Source: Apostichopus japonicus
Lineage: Eukaryota > Echinodermata > Holothuroidea > Aspidochirotida > Stichopodidae
Length of the DNA: 60,000 nt
Direction: 5' to 3'
NCBI RefSeq assembly: GCF_037975245.1
Contig: NC_092564.1
Location: 20,563,984-20,623,983 of the forward strand
Positions 51,801 through 57,749 of this stretch are shown in pieces (the stretch's first letter is position 1; each line of letters starts with the position of its first letter). The notes under the pieces were generated by a model, which saw only the letters and a list, made by a program, of their open reading frames with translations, made no database searches and had not been told where the DNA came from. Both the position numbers and the translations under genes were made by a program.

Positions 51801-54800
51801 AAAGCCTTTGTTGAGCATCATCAATAGTTACCTAAGAGTACCATCTCATTGTTAAGCTAACACAGTACAAAACCATTAACAACAGAAGCAACTCCAGCTG
51901 AGTGACCCACGAGTACATAAAAATAGCTGTCAGATCACAAGAGGTACTCTATCTGTCAATGAATAATTCTTTAATATAAGAATATTCTTGTCGCTATATA
52001 TGCTTAGGGATCAGGTACTGTTCATCTAGTGCTTACAAAATCACAAGGTCAGAGGTGAAAATAAAATTTTAAAAAAACTCACCAAGGTACTTTGGTTCTA
52101 TGACATGCACCCCTGTTGAAGGCAGACTGAACCCCTCTCTGATGTTGTGGTCTTTTAGAGTCACATGGGTGTCCCCTAGGGCCAGGCCAGTGAGCATGGA
52201 GGTGGATGCATCCAGGGTAGCCACTGTACCATTACCCACATCAAGATGGTATTGACTGGATGGCATCGGAAGGACTAACAAAGAAAAGTTAGTTCGTTGA
52301 TGTCAACAGATGGAAAGACATGGACCATAGTTCTGCATTACATGTCCTATTAAAGTTGTATTTTGGATATCGACAGAAGAATGACCTAGCACTCTGTGTT
52401 ATATTTAATGCAGAAAACTCTGCTGGGGTATTCGGAGCGATCCACACGCACTAATTAACTCAAAGTTAAAACTATTTGATGGGGACGAGTGAAACAAGTT
52501 TTCTTTTTAAGTACTAAAGGTCATTAACTTGTGAAATTGGTTTCTGTCAAGATTAATTAACAGATTTCAGGTAATTTTAAAGGGTCTTGAACTGAGCTGT
52601 AGTAGACAGAGAACAGATACCATCCCATAGAAACTAGAAATATCAATTGATCTCCAAAGACTAAAAACATCACCCCAAGGTGGTCCAGAGACCACAAGCT
52701 CACATACGTACGATACGAGCACAGCTATTGATTCCAACATGAAACCAAGAAAACATGTTTGTCCTGGCAACCTTAAAACAGAATTATGATTGCCCGAGTA
52801 TCGACTAGCAATCTGTTTGAAATAGTCAGTCCTGCAAGCATTACCATGACAAAGATTGCTGAACATTGCACAACTGACAGAGGTCAAATATGAGTTTGTT
52901 GTGGCCATCTCGTTACCTGTGACTTTTCCTTGTCGAAGTTTCTCGACGTAGAACTGTACTTGACAATACACCAGGATGTAAATGTCTTGGGACGGATTCA
53001 GCATCAGATGGTCGATAACGATGAGCCGCACCACGCTAGGCTTGACATCCTTAGGAGACAAGAAACACAATGAGATGACTTGATTTTATATGTATGGAGG
53101 TGACCAGTTCGCTACACTGTTGAAAATGCCATACATAATGTCTTGTTCCCCACTCTCACCTACCTCCAACTTCCCAAAAATCTACTTTTAGATCAAACCT
53201 GTACTTACAAATGTGACATGCCACAAAAGGCTAGACTACTTCGAAAATTACATTCCACGGTTTAAAACCTAGCCGAGAGTCAACTGAGCTTTGGATGGTT
53301 CTGTGAAATACATGTGTTTCTACTGAAAGAATAATTGACTATTGATACAGAGGCTATACTTAGCTTGATATCCTTAGTAAACCGGAAAGCTTTCTTATCA
53401 AAGCAGAAGCCTATTCAAACTCCCCTAGCATAACCAATCAAATCTTTCCTGCAAATGACCTGCAACCTTCCAAATATATTTGAAGTTAAAAAGGTGATTT
53501 GTTTCCAAGCCATTTATCTATTGAAGTCTATGAATTATGGGTATTTCAAGAGAGTATTCATAAATTTGAAACCTGCAGAGAAAGATGGGTGGGGGGTGGG
53601 GGGGAGAGACTGGAGGTTGACAGGGACATTCAAGAGACACAAACATTTGAAAGCAGGTAACGATTTCTGTAGCAATAAAACTCATAACTATATATATCCA
53701 AATAACTTACAATTTGACAATTAATAAAATATATGTGAAATTTACCTGAAATACTTCTGCCTTAAGTCTGGTTTCAACCTTTGCAGAGCCTGCCCGGAGT
53801 CCTTCGATCAGAATACGATCGCCTTGTTTGTCTTTGGCTTCAAACTTGGCTATGTGCGAAAGAGCCGAGTACTTTGAGTCTTGGAATGTGACGAACCTGA
53901 AATGAGAAATGTAATAATGACTTACCATGGTCAGTCAAAACTAAAGAAACCATAGTAATAATATGACATATCTTTCCAAACTTTTGTAAAATGCTTTCTT
54001 CCTTTGCGTAACAGTAACAGATATCTTGTGGAAAGGCTGTTGCTATGAGAGCAACGGGTAGCCATGTAGAACACGTATACTTTGTATTTGATTATCATTT
54101 TAGAGTGCATCTTGTTTCTGTTTCTTTGTCCTGCTGTTGTGTTCCCTTTCTCTCTCTCTCCTTCTCCATTTTTTCTCTTCTATTTTTTGTACGGTACCAA
54201 TTGTTTCTCTCCTTAAGGTGCCAGACTTTAAAAAGTTCTGCTTATATCTGGCTCCCCTACCTATTAATAACCAATAAGTTTTCCTTTGTTTGTCTCATAA
54301 AACTTGTCAAAAATATCATATCCTATATGTACTGATGAATCTGTGATATGTTTGGTAGAAATGAACTGAATTGAATTTAAAACACTGTCACTAATGGACT
54401 ACCTAACCTTGGTACTCATATATAAGCAAGGTGTTACGGGATGATCAAGGGCATACTGTACAGTAGCACCTTCTTGTGTTAATTTCATATCTAAAACTAA
54501 ACTCGGCTGTTGAGAAAATATTAATATTGCATGGCTATGTGTATTTCAAAGTTTATCAACTTTGGATCATTTTACTAGTGCTCAATCTCAGCAGATTCAA
54601 CAACATTTTTTCAATTTCTTCTTTTTTTCAAACTTGGAAATACAAGCAAATAATTCAGATTCGAAAGATGCTCATCAAAATTTCAAAATCTGCTCACTTG
54701 AAATCTCTGGTTCAGACATTGGTGTTACAAGATCATTATTTTAAAAACTTACTTAAGGATGCTTTTGGCATCAATGACTGTTGGTGCTGTGTCATCTGAT

Positions 54801-57110
54801 AGGAGAGCCCACTCAAACTCCAATCCTTCCAGACTACTAAACGTATTACCTGCAAAATACCAAATGGAATTTACACTTTAATGAAAGATTCAAACACTCT
54901 CTGAAATATAAACTCAAGTAAAGATTAGAAAATTTGCAACTACACTACAACACTTTGACTGGTATGATCAGAATATATACTGAATTGAAAGTTTCTCTGT
55001 GATCTATTTACAAAAGACATGCATTCTGTTCTACGTGTTGACTTGTGGCCGAAACTTAATGACTGTGTCTTGTACAATGAAATCCTTTGTTTGGTCGAAT
55101 AATGCATCACTGTAAATTAAAAACATTCATGACTTCCTTATTTTCTCAACTTGGATATCCAACAAACAATTAACCAGGTACTGCTTTTTGAACAGTGAGT
55201 GTATGTTCTTTTGCAGTGTTTTGAAACTTACCAATCACCTGTTCAGCATGTTAAAATGTCTCTTATACTGCAAAAACCATAGAGATTTGCATAAAAGTGT
55301 GTAGCGGTCATTGAATGAATGAGTGCAAACCTTTGTCATCCAATGCTCTGACTTCAAATTCCTCAGGGGAATCTCCCAGGTAGAGGATGCGTGTTGTCGT
55401 GACGATGTCAATGAAGACAATCTTGGCTACTATGACATCACACCGTAGGCTAAGGCCACTTCCTGTTGACAAAATAAATTGTTATTGTAAAATGCTTGTT
55501 GCAACCTATGCACGGTGTACACAATATGAAATTGTGCAAACATTATAACTTTCAAGCCTGTTTATCATAACAATGAGTGAATGAATCAGTCAGTCAGTCA
55601 ATCAATCAATATATTATAGATTGAAGGATAACTTGAGCTTCAAGTAACACATGATAACTATTATACGCTAAAGTCAAAAGAAATAGAACTAGGCAAATTG
55701 CTTGTGCTTGTACATCACCTTCTTCTTCAGCATACACAACTGTAGTCTTCTGAGATGGGTGGGTAGAAACAGCTGTAACCACTGCCCTTGTAGAGCATTC
55801 CCTTCCCGGTTTCGCTCCGATTGGCTGGACAGACACAAATTCAGGATTAAGTGATCTCCTACAAATGTAAAAAGAAAAACTTTCTTGTGATATGTTGATT
55901 GGTAACAAAAGTAATCTCTGATGATGCAGTAACACATTAAAATGTCCAAACAGATAATTATCCTGACAAAGAAAACACATTGTTAGAACACTGAAAGTGC
56001 ACTTACTACAATAGGATAAAATGTGGTATTACAGAAGCAATTGGCCTAAAAATATGTAGCCTTTTTCAACTACATTTCCGTATTCACCCAATGCAAAAAT
56101 CAAGTTTTCTCAAGATGTTTCTAAAAATGAATCTTTTATGACATATTTTGGTAACTCCCTTTTCTTTTTGCACACTTGAAAAACAACTACAATTGTCAGT
56201 AGGCCCCCTAATTAAAAGAAATTGGTCTTTATATTAGACAATTTAGAGGGTTCCTCTCAAAAGCAAATGTAAGGAAGGAATCATTCAAATTTAATTTAGT
56301 ATCACAATGTTGCTCAGATGTTGACATATGTACTAGGCCTACTATTCCTCAACTCATGCATTGAGCTATGACTTTTGTTTCATCCTTAATTTTAATGCCA
56401 CTGTCCAAGAGCTACCGATTTCCCCAGATCACCAGACTTGACCCTAGCCTAGGTGTTCTCAGCGTATCATGTGGCAACACTTTGAACAATGGGGCCGGCA
56501 TTCAATCTACATTCACAAACAATGGTGGTTATCTCTAATTAGTGATCTAGATGAGAGACCAAGAGTGGACATACATCGTTATTCGCCTTGAGAAAACAAA
56601 AAGCCACAATGTTAGCAACTTGTAACAACTAGGTTCCATGCCATTACTTAGCCTAACGTGAGGCGTTGCTATGACATACCGTAAGTACCAGTTTCACTAA
56701 CTAATGGAAATGCGGCGTTAACATTCATCTTACCGTACTGAGATATATACCAATGTTTTTATTTCAACTTATACTTTAGACGATTCTTCATCACGAAGTT
56801 ATATCATGATGTTTACAAAAGTTACAAGCCTTAACATTAACGACTACAAGAGGCAATAACGACAACCGGAAAGTACAGGCTACAGAGCCTAACAAGTGGG
56901 CCTAACGTTAGGCTAACGTAATGTACAAATTGAAGGAAGATTCTACCATCGATAACATCCCTCGGCGGCTTCAAGAGTAAAATTTATGGCAGTTGTGGCA
57001 TAATATGGAAGCATAATCCTAGGAATATTCAGTCTGTGACCGAAGGAAACCGAAGCTCCAAGTAGTATTGAGCAAAATGGTAAAAACCATTTTTGGAAAG
57101 CCATCGCCAT
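18757..57110 (-). CDS. NUP210: Nuclear pore membrane glycoprotein 210 (gp210), complete, 36 coding exons
   Basis: Exons in transcript order keep phase from ATG 57110 to TGA 18757-18759: 5709 nt, 1902 residues, close to the 1887 of human NUP210. Landmarks are a signal peptide (about 1-24), LNIP at the mature start, EGCYRW, VFPPLRLSPRNVTLIVG, GGPQP, VFEKL, DYVNVPV, one transmembrane helix (about 1806-1828, WIFLLILILAIAG) and a tail of about 74 residues ending with LWSTTYGPQ. Known role: a type I membrane protein whose large lumenal part, made of repeated Ig-like folds, forms the perinuclear ring around the pore membrane. The tail faces the pore. The vertebrate testis paralogue NUP210L is equally distant by eye; a single pre-duplication gene is the likeliest reading. 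All introns are GT-AG. Residue numbers in the exon entries refer to this model. Confidence 0.97.
19338..19451 (-). CDS. NUP210: NUP210 exon 35: juxtamembrane tail
   Basis: Residues 1823-1860. GYHLLLAPRYYAAP follows the helix, then TPIHGSPPPYAMSPSP. A PPxY motif (PPPY, 1851-1854) and several Ser/Thr-Pro sites are visible. The vertebrate tail is also Ser/Pro-rich (e.g. RASPGHSPHYF). The donor is GTAATA. Confidence 0.93.
19930..20043 (-). CDS. NUP210: NUP210 exon 34: transmembrane helix
   Basis: Residues 1785-1822. After EEAVVAGWTGVFQVIANNYQ comes a long apolar run from W1806, WIFLLILILAIAGAVLL, the single membrane span. The family has the same layout (F..LDSYQV then a hydrophobic helix). The donor is GTAAGT. 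Confidence 0.95.
20076..20785. repeat. 16-bp minisatellite in NUP210 intron 33
   Basis: About 44 units of GGATGGGTAGGTGTTG with substitutions (GATTGGTAGTT, CATGGTAG). The plus strand is G-rich, so the NUP210 transcript is C-rich here. Open frames on both strands (Tyr-Pro-Ser-Asn or Pro-Thr-His repeats on minus, Gly-Arg-Cys-Trp on plus) come from the repeat. Confidence 0.95.
21031..21253 (-). CDS. NUP210: NUP210 exon 33
   Basis: Residues 1711-1784, VTTNNTELLAIGKPFSSGVPN through LNLVPVVGTATK, the membrane-proximal lumenal segment. The donor is GTAAGG. Confidence 0.92.
22020..22872. repeat. 109/123-bp tandem array in NUP210 intron 32
   Basis: Unit starts (CAGTATCTATGG) lie at 22020, 22143, 22266, 22389, 22512, 22621, 22730 and 22839: four 123-bp steps, then three 109-bp steps lacking about 14 bp around TGCAATGAAACAC. 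123 is divisible by three, so the minus strand stays open as a 41-residue repeat. On the minus strand seven units contain ACAGTAGGTAAGAT or AAAGTAGGTAAGAT, a strong 5' splice-site-like sequence. Confidence 0.95.
22931..23184 (-). CDS. NUP210: NUP210 exon 32
   Basis: Residues 1626-1710, GNYYCAVEKKDSRR (family GQYFCSITMHR), LSIPFYPGFFVHQAEFTLS (family VPFSPGLFADQAEILLS) and GVESVLKSLQ. It is the longest exon of the gene. The donor is GTGAGG, with the 109/123-bp array starting about 60 nt downstream. Confidence 0.95.
23739..23876 (-). CDS. NUP210: NUP210 exon 31
   Basis: Residues 1580-1625. LHPPFSCHVQFSEV matches LHPETLISCQSQFK, and FATYPRFDRQT matches FTVEPQFDTAL. Of two possible acceptors, TTATCTTAG keeps the phase. 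The donor is GTAAGG. Confidence 0.92.
24380..24506 (-). CDS. NUP210: NUP210 exon 30
   Basis: Residues 1538-1579, VVVGPITRITLQKDATSS through LNDKGSFK. It is weakly conserved but sits where vertebrates have EVVVSVPQR. The donor is GTAAAC. Confidence 0.9.
25093..25226 (-). CDS. NUP210: NUP210 exon 29
   Basis: Residues 1493-1537, KKVQWSSSDDTVLSVRSDG, then AVGHAPGKVTIYLDV. It corresponds to the GTWSSSANSILHIDPKTG and AVGSVTVYYEV segment. The donor is GTAAGT. Confidence 0.94.
26185..26317 (-). CDS. NUP210: NUP210 exon 28
   Basis: Residues 1449-1492, IWDEDNPRVDDYVNVPVGN through MHTPLIGQE. It matches VWDAEHPGLSDFMPLPV and VVGDVLCLAT; here VVGDVIRMHT. The donor is GTATGT. Confidence 0.95.
26395..26610. 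repeat. Imperfect two-copy repeat in NUP210 intron 27
   Basis: Two diverged copies of about 110 bp share GGTCAAAACCAACA or CGTCAAAACCAACA, a TTTATTTCA block and ACTATTAAA/TTATTAAA. Confidence 0.5.
27325..27409 (-). CDS. NUP210: NUP210 exon 27 (85 nt)
   Basis: Residues 1420-1448, FDYLQLQAGPENSTFAARA through STIFK. It corresponds to [20 protein letters not shown]. The donor is GTTAGT. Confidence 0.92.
27972..28147 (-). CDS. NUP210: NUP210 exon 26
   Basis: Residues 1362-1419, VKPVSYIAIEPATRLATSKT, VGLPLAFSVGFYDNIGERF and RVAHRLH. It matches VSPVSYLRV and LGMTVTFTVHFHDNSGDVF. The donor is GTAAGA. Confidence 0.95.
28725..28899 (-). CDS. NUP210: NUP210 exon 25
   Basis: Residues 1303-1361, DGSAIMSYTLLSNSGSEPIV through ANQTMLALVQ. 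It matches NRDGAASLSYRVL and GANQTIIVAV. The donor is GTAAAA. Confidence 0.94.
29047..29132 (-). CDS. NUP210: NUP210 exon 24 (acceptor copied in an adjacent array)
   Basis: Residues 1275-1302, VFEKLVMFDSCECRLLMAP and on, matching VFEKLQLLNPE. Its acceptor TCCGTCCAG is the first of ten near-identical copies, about every 61 bp, running back into intron 23. The true one is fixed by the homology and by phase. Confidence 0.93.
29131..29735. repeat. 61-bp tandem array abutting NUP210 exon 24
   Basis: ACCTGGACG occurs at 29131, 29192, 29254, 29313, 29374, 29435, 29496, 29557, 29618 and 29679. The units carry GTATTAATATAAACTACAGT in between and are nearly identical in the middle of the array. The first copy is the live acceptor of exon 24 (CGTCCAG on minus), so the array grew from or over a splice site. 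Confidence 0.95.
29966..30121 (-). CDS. NUP210: NUP210 exon 23
   Basis: Residues 1223-1274, DGVEPSPENSVSIRVRTVNP through LLTDEIRIE. The end corresponds to LSDEIQVQ just before VFEKL in vertebrates. The donor is GTTTGT. Confidence 0.93.
30545..30830. repeat. About 60-bp tandem repeat in NUP210 intron 22
   Basis: Five degenerate units share CTCATATCTCACAACCCACTC and a core of CATAGTGGGCCAC or CACAGTGGGCCAC. Confidence 0.88.
30992..31204 (-). CDS. NUP210: NUP210 exon 22
   Basis: Residues 1152-1222. It contains VKIHAPLHRLETDTLMPAYAM and TPFTIGSATPGLQFFWS, matching [20 protein letters not shown] and NPFSFGNAVPGLTFHWS. The donor is GTGAGT. Confidence 0.95.
31745..31924 (-). CDS. NUP210: NUP210 exon 21, Ig-like (BIG2-type) region
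   Basis: Residues 1092-1151, IRSLGGPQPLSEVEYSNSEK, then AEISGSGIIEAQAVGNTVIT. This matches the SEGGPQPQSNILFSISNES and GLAIGNGTVSG part of gp210, where a bacterial-Ig-2-like domain is usually annotated. The donor is GTGAGT. Confidence 0.94.
32119..32790. repeat. 43-bp tandem array in NUP210 intron 20
   Basis: About 15-16 units of GACTACTATGGGATATCATG followed by TAAGTGTTTGAGTGCTGCTG and CCA. Differences are few (TATTATGG for TACTATGG, one-base insertion AAAGTG in two units), suggesting recent homogenisation. Confidence 0.95.
33070..33271 (-). CDS. NUP210: NUP210 exon 20
   Basis: Residues 1024-1091. Its end, IQVFPPLRLSPRNVTLIVGQ, aligns to [20 protein letters not shown], the most recognisable stretch of the family. 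The donor is GTGAGT. Confidence 0.95.
33365..33480. repeat. G-run tract in NUP210 intron 19
   Basis: The plus strand has many runs of three to five G within about 115 bp, in an intron of only 279 bp. The transcript carries the complementary pyrimidine tract. It could form quadruplex structures on the template strand; that is inference. Confidence 0.7.
33551..33678 (-). CDS. NUP210: NUP210 exon 19
   Basis: Residues 982-1023, VQVEHDIIAEVRVLDSTGQPL through SDIIEV. It matches [22 protein letters not shown] and the FPFMDLKL segment (here FPLMNLKP). The donor is GTGAGC. Confidence 0.94.
33991..34221 (-). CDS. NUP210: NUP210 exon 18
   Basis: Residues 905-981, AELKLLGGSSHFLLR, IKVVPLHDGKLTITAIDLCL and HTIQLLVVDR. 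It matches AELRIREGSGYFFL and the IHDLCL segment of vertebrates. Phase 0 on both ends. Confidence 0.94.
34543..34705. repeat. Three-copy repeat in NUP210 intron 17
   Basis: CATCCTCCTCAGCGATCTAC followed by TTTTGATACAGTTGCCTTA occurs three times (first copy CGTCCTCC), with spacings of about 44 and 61 bp. Confidence 0.88.
35132..35340 (-). CDS. NUP210: NUP210 exon 17
   Basis: Residues 835-904, IQVCKLSTKEGPVTLTATST through LSIFNHPSNK. The family has GTTAITATATGY and VTIYNHPG at the same places. The donor is GTATTA. Confidence 0.93.
36034..36226 (-). CDS. NUP210: NUP210 exon 16 (donor uncertain)
   Basis: Residues 771-834, IPVMNNNEIEFEVKAVDGQ, then FDNSSSLIIKWSS, matching FDNFSSLSIQWES. The end chosen uses GTCCGT. 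A second in-phase donor (GTGGCT, about 33 nt further on) would add eleven residues. Length against the family favours the shorter form. Confidence 0.82.
36785..36848. repeat. Polypurine tract in NUP210 intron 15
   Basis: About 64 bp of nearly pure A/G on plus (GGGAGGGGAGGAGGAGGGGG and on). The RNA is therefore polypyrimidine, but the tract lies far from the intron's acceptor. Confidence 0.75.
37029..37258 (-). CDS. NUP210: NUP210 exon 15
   Basis: Residues 694-770. It contains GEQVLTAEVGNGPTS and KAFVQFRCANPVSL, the counterparts of GEQVIALSVGNKPSL and VVKFVCAPPSRL, and ends CPVNLDANGQ. The donor is GTAGGT. Confidence 0.94.
38037..38202 (-). CDS. NUP210: NUP210 exon 14
   Basis: Residues 639-693, ALDPDSVAIVTPGSSKTVVF, then QGGPQPWVLDP, a close match to [31 protein letters not shown]. 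The donor is GTTAGT. Confidence 0.95.
38607..38851 (-). CDS. NUP210: NUP210 exon 13
   Basis: Residues 557-638. Begins NGKKIRISMTDCS and ends VTIAAYKELL, matching FxDCSH and ITIAAYLPLK of the family. The donor is GTGTGT, less common but in phase and placed where the homology breaks. Confidence 0.92.
39962..40070 (-). CDS. NUP210: NUP210 exon 12
   Basis: Residues 521-556, VYVQAPTEMQFIDGQVEVMVG through FGEVLE. It corresponds to [21 protein letters not shown] of vertebrates. The donor GTAAGA splits an Asn codon. Confidence 0.92.
40691..40712. other. Palindrome in NUP210 intron 11
   Basis: TATTCATGAATA is a perfect 12-bp palindrome that extends as TTGTTATTCATGAATAGCAA with one mismatched pair. 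It may be chance in AT-rich DNA. Confidence 0.5.
40959..41114 (-). CDS. NUP210: NUP210 exon 11
   Basis: Residues 469-520, ATGGTGTYIWSSSDLPVANV through YGTCM, matching the GGSGNFSWSSSSHLVATV region. Two acceptors lie 7 bp apart (before 41114 and 41107). Only the first keeps phase with exon 10. Confidence 0.92.
41884..42024 (-). CDS. NUP210: NUP210 exon 10
   Basis: Residues 422-468, DGEKVLFVNPISESQEVEI through YSYRLE. The segment QEVEIYDPVKVMPEYLSFPW aligns to [20 protein letters not shown]. The donor is GTGAGT. Confidence 0.94.
42920..43060 (-). CDS. NUP210: NUP210 exon 9
   Basis: Residues 375-421, NIRIETIFPELYFEVKRS through LLAIVKP. It matches NIRIETVLPAEFFEVLSSS, with NGSFHYIR where vertebrates have NGSYHRIR. 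Phase 0 on both sides. Confidence 0.95.
43210..43960. repeat. Degenerate array with TCGCGA palindromes in NUP210 intron 8
   Basis: About ten divergent units combine ATCAAGACATACATCTGGTA, TTTACATATACACATCGCGATA, GTGGACACCC and AGAAATATGAGAAGTGT. Spacing varies between about 50 and 120 bp because sub-blocks drop out. TCGCGA sits inside the near-palindrome CACATCGCGATATGTG. Confidence 0.88.
44286..44398 (-). CDS. NUP210: NUP210 exon 8
   Basis: Residues 337-374, GFVIFPGKNWVLQTNSWYEI through FPANIP. It aligns to [20 protein letters not shown]. Both splice sites are canonical (TTCGTAG, GTAAGT). Confidence 0.94.
45247..45340. repeat. Short tandem repeat in NUP210 intron 7
   Basis: Three copies of ACGTTTAATTGCC(C)TATGCAATG (one begins ATGTTTAATTGCC), about 28-36 bp apart. 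Confidence 0.8.
46560..46805 (+). mobile_element. Possible retroelement 3' tail (LINE/SINE-like) in NUP210 intron 7
   Basis: The stretch GTAAAGTGCTTTGAGCAGCC followed about 15 bp later by GGGCTATATAAATATTACTT resembles the 3' tails of L2/CR1-type LINEs and tailing SINEs of many animals. The left end, target duplication and coding part are not visible, so this is a resemblance only. Confidence 0.35.
47150..47420. repeat. About 26-bp tandem repeat in NUP210 intron 7
   Basis: Roughly ten units of CTCTGAAAAGGCATAGAGGC followed by TTAGCC, with length variation (a run of shorter CCCTGAGAAGGCATAGAG units at the right end). Confidence 0.88.
48018..48645. mobile_element. Non-autonomous hAT-like element (628 bp) in NUP210 intron 7
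   Basis: Terminal inverted repeats TAGTGTTGC (48018-48026) and GCAACACTA (48637-48645) are flanked by an 8-bp direct repeat GTTAATTC at 48010-48017 and 48646-48653. The 8-bp duplication and TAGNG-type ends are typical of hAT transposons. Both subterminal regions are packed with CCGATAT/ATATCGG motifs, the arrangement expected of transposase-binding sites. There is no transposase frame. Confidence 0.88.
49212..50945. repeat. 42-bp satellite-like array in NUP210 intron 7 (about 41 copies)
   Basis: Head-to-tail units of TGACCCACACAACAGCTGTT followed by TGACCTGCACTATATAGCTA and CA. Variation is concentrated in the CTATATAGC segment (CCCTATAGC, CTCTATGAC, CCATATAGC). 42 is a multiple of three, so the minus strand reads as a 14-residue Cys-containing repeat in frames of 122, 220 and 200 codons. 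No exon signal supports translation. Each unit holds CAGCTG, a palindromic E-box-type hexamer. Confidence 0.96.
52083..52274 (-). CDS. NUP210: NUP210 exon 7
   Basis: Residues 273-336, LPMPSSQYHLDVGNGTVATL through HVIEPKYL. It corresponds to the family's MPSxQYxL and VVEPxYL segments. It is followed by the gene's longest intron (7.7 kb). The donor is GTGAGT. Confidence 0.94.
52917..53049 (-). CDS. NUP210: NUP210 exon 6
   Basis: Residues 229-272, DVKPSVVRLIVIDHLMLNPSQ through VEKLRQGKVT. It matches VRPAEVRLLILENILLNPA and VQKIRQGKIT of vertebrates. The donor is GTAACG. Confidence 0.94.
53746..53896 (-). CDS. NUP210: NUP210 exon 5
   Basis: Residues 178-228, FVTFQDSKYSALSHIAKFE through RLKAEVFQ. 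It aligns to LTFLESTYIPPSYISEME and KQGDTILVSGMKTGSSKL; here KQGDRILIEGLRAGSAKV. The donor is GTAAAT. Confidence 0.94.
54753..54849 (-). CDS. NUP210: NUP210 exon 4
   Basis: Residues 146-177, GNTFSSLEGLEFEWALL and on, matching GNTFSTLAGLVFEW. The acceptor is ATTTTGCAG. The donor GTAAGT splits a Lys codon after two bases. Confidence 0.94.
55331..55462 (-). CDS. NUP210: NUP210 exon 3
   Basis: Residues 102-145. It contains LRCDVIV, TTTRILYLGDSPEEF and VRALDDK, the counterparts of LRCDAIV, TTRELYLEDSPLEL and IQALDSE. This is one of the best conserved N-terminal segments. The donor is GTTTGC. Confidence 0.94.
55719..55858 (-). CDS. NUP210: NUP210 exon 2
   Basis: Residues 55-101, RSLNPEFVSVQPIG through TTVVYAEE. 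It aligns to STRPEVASIEPLG and IIFAED of the vertebrate protein. The acceptor is CATTTGTAG and the donor GTGATG. Confidence 0.92.
56947..57110 (-). CDS. NUP210: NUP210 exon 1: start codon and signal peptide
   Basis: Residues 1-54. It begins MAMAFQKWFLPFCSILLGAS, a short basic end followed by a hydrophobic core, then HRLNIPRIMLPYY, matching the mature N-terminus LNIPKVLLPF of vertebrates. It ends EGCYRW on a split codon. A second in-frame ATG lies two codons in; the first is chosen for length, though either gives a signal peptide. The donor is GTAGAA. Confidence 0.93.
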
Positions 57111-57260
57111 GTTTCCCGCGTGTAATTGGTCAGTAGCTCAACTACGGTATTGTGTATGATCCATATAATTGGATGGCCTTTATTTTTTACTAGTTCTATA
57201 GTAAGATCGTTAAAATATATCATAAATCTAAGCCCTGTATTAGTCGAATGTTCGGTACGT
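57111..57260 (-). promoter_or_regulatory. NUP210: NUP210 5' flank with CCAAT motifs
   Basis: On the minus strand CCAAT occurs at about 57124-57128 and 57168-57172, 14 and 58 bp upstream of the start codon. A further plus-strand CCAAT lies near 57478. No TATA box is obvious. The start of transcription cannot be placed, so the nearest motif may lie in the 5' UTR. Confidence 0.25.
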
Positions 57261-57741
57261 GGAGCAATTCAAAATTGGAAAATCATGTTAAACAAAAGTT
57301 GCAAAGAATAATGTTGATATTTCTGTACGTTTTGAATTTTATTCCAAGTTTCTAAGTTGTTCAAACATAAACGCCGCTAATCGGCTTTCACTAATTATTC
57401 ATGATCAGGTACAACCGTAGTATATACACCGAAGAGTTCAGTTGCGCAGCCGTATAAGGTCAGGGAAGGATTGTGGGCCAATCCAAATATATTTTACATG
57501 AAGACGTCCAACCGGTATCCCTGCTTCTTTATGTAAGATTTTCTCTGAAAGTCATTGCATATCTTTGTAAAAGTAAAAAGAATTTACTAGATAGAACTAA
57601 AAAGTTTCTATTACGTTGTAGTTTTCCCCAGTGAAACTTCACAAAATTGCTTTGAGAAAGCTTACGATGATACGCCCATGTAGAGGCTTTTATTATGTGA
57701 AAGCACATCAGGACAAGATGTTTAGGAGGGTTATTAGTATT
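57261..57741. other. NUP210 upstream DNA
   Basis: Unique AT-rich sequence between the gene and the hAT insertion. Short open frames here lack any family signature. Confidence 0.5.
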
Positions 57742-57749
57742 CTCCCAGC

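Larger units (their letters stand above)
44399..52082 (-). other. NUP210 intron 7 (7.7 kb), parts outside listed repeats
   Basis: The gene's largest intron. Besides the hAT-like element, the 42-bp array and smaller repeats entered separately, it is AT-rich DNA. I find no further exon: exon 7 and exon 8 join in phase and leave no missing family segment between them. Confidence 0.75.
24507..57000 (-). other. NUP210 introns with no recognisable content
   Basis: Introns longer than 300 bp in which I see only AT-rich DNA: 1 (55859-56946), 3 (54850-55330), 4 (53897-54752, where 54200-54370 weakly resembles a LINE tail), 6 (52275-52916), 9 and 10 (41115-41883, 42025-42919), 11 (40071-40958), 12 (38852-39961), 14 (37259-38036), 16 (35341-36033), 21 (31205-31744), 25 (28148-28724), 26 (27410-27971), 28 (25227-26184) and 29 (24507-25092). 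Intron 5 (53050-53745) has a G-run at about 53587-53606, and intron 13 (38203-38606) one at 38510-38540. Confidence 0.6.
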
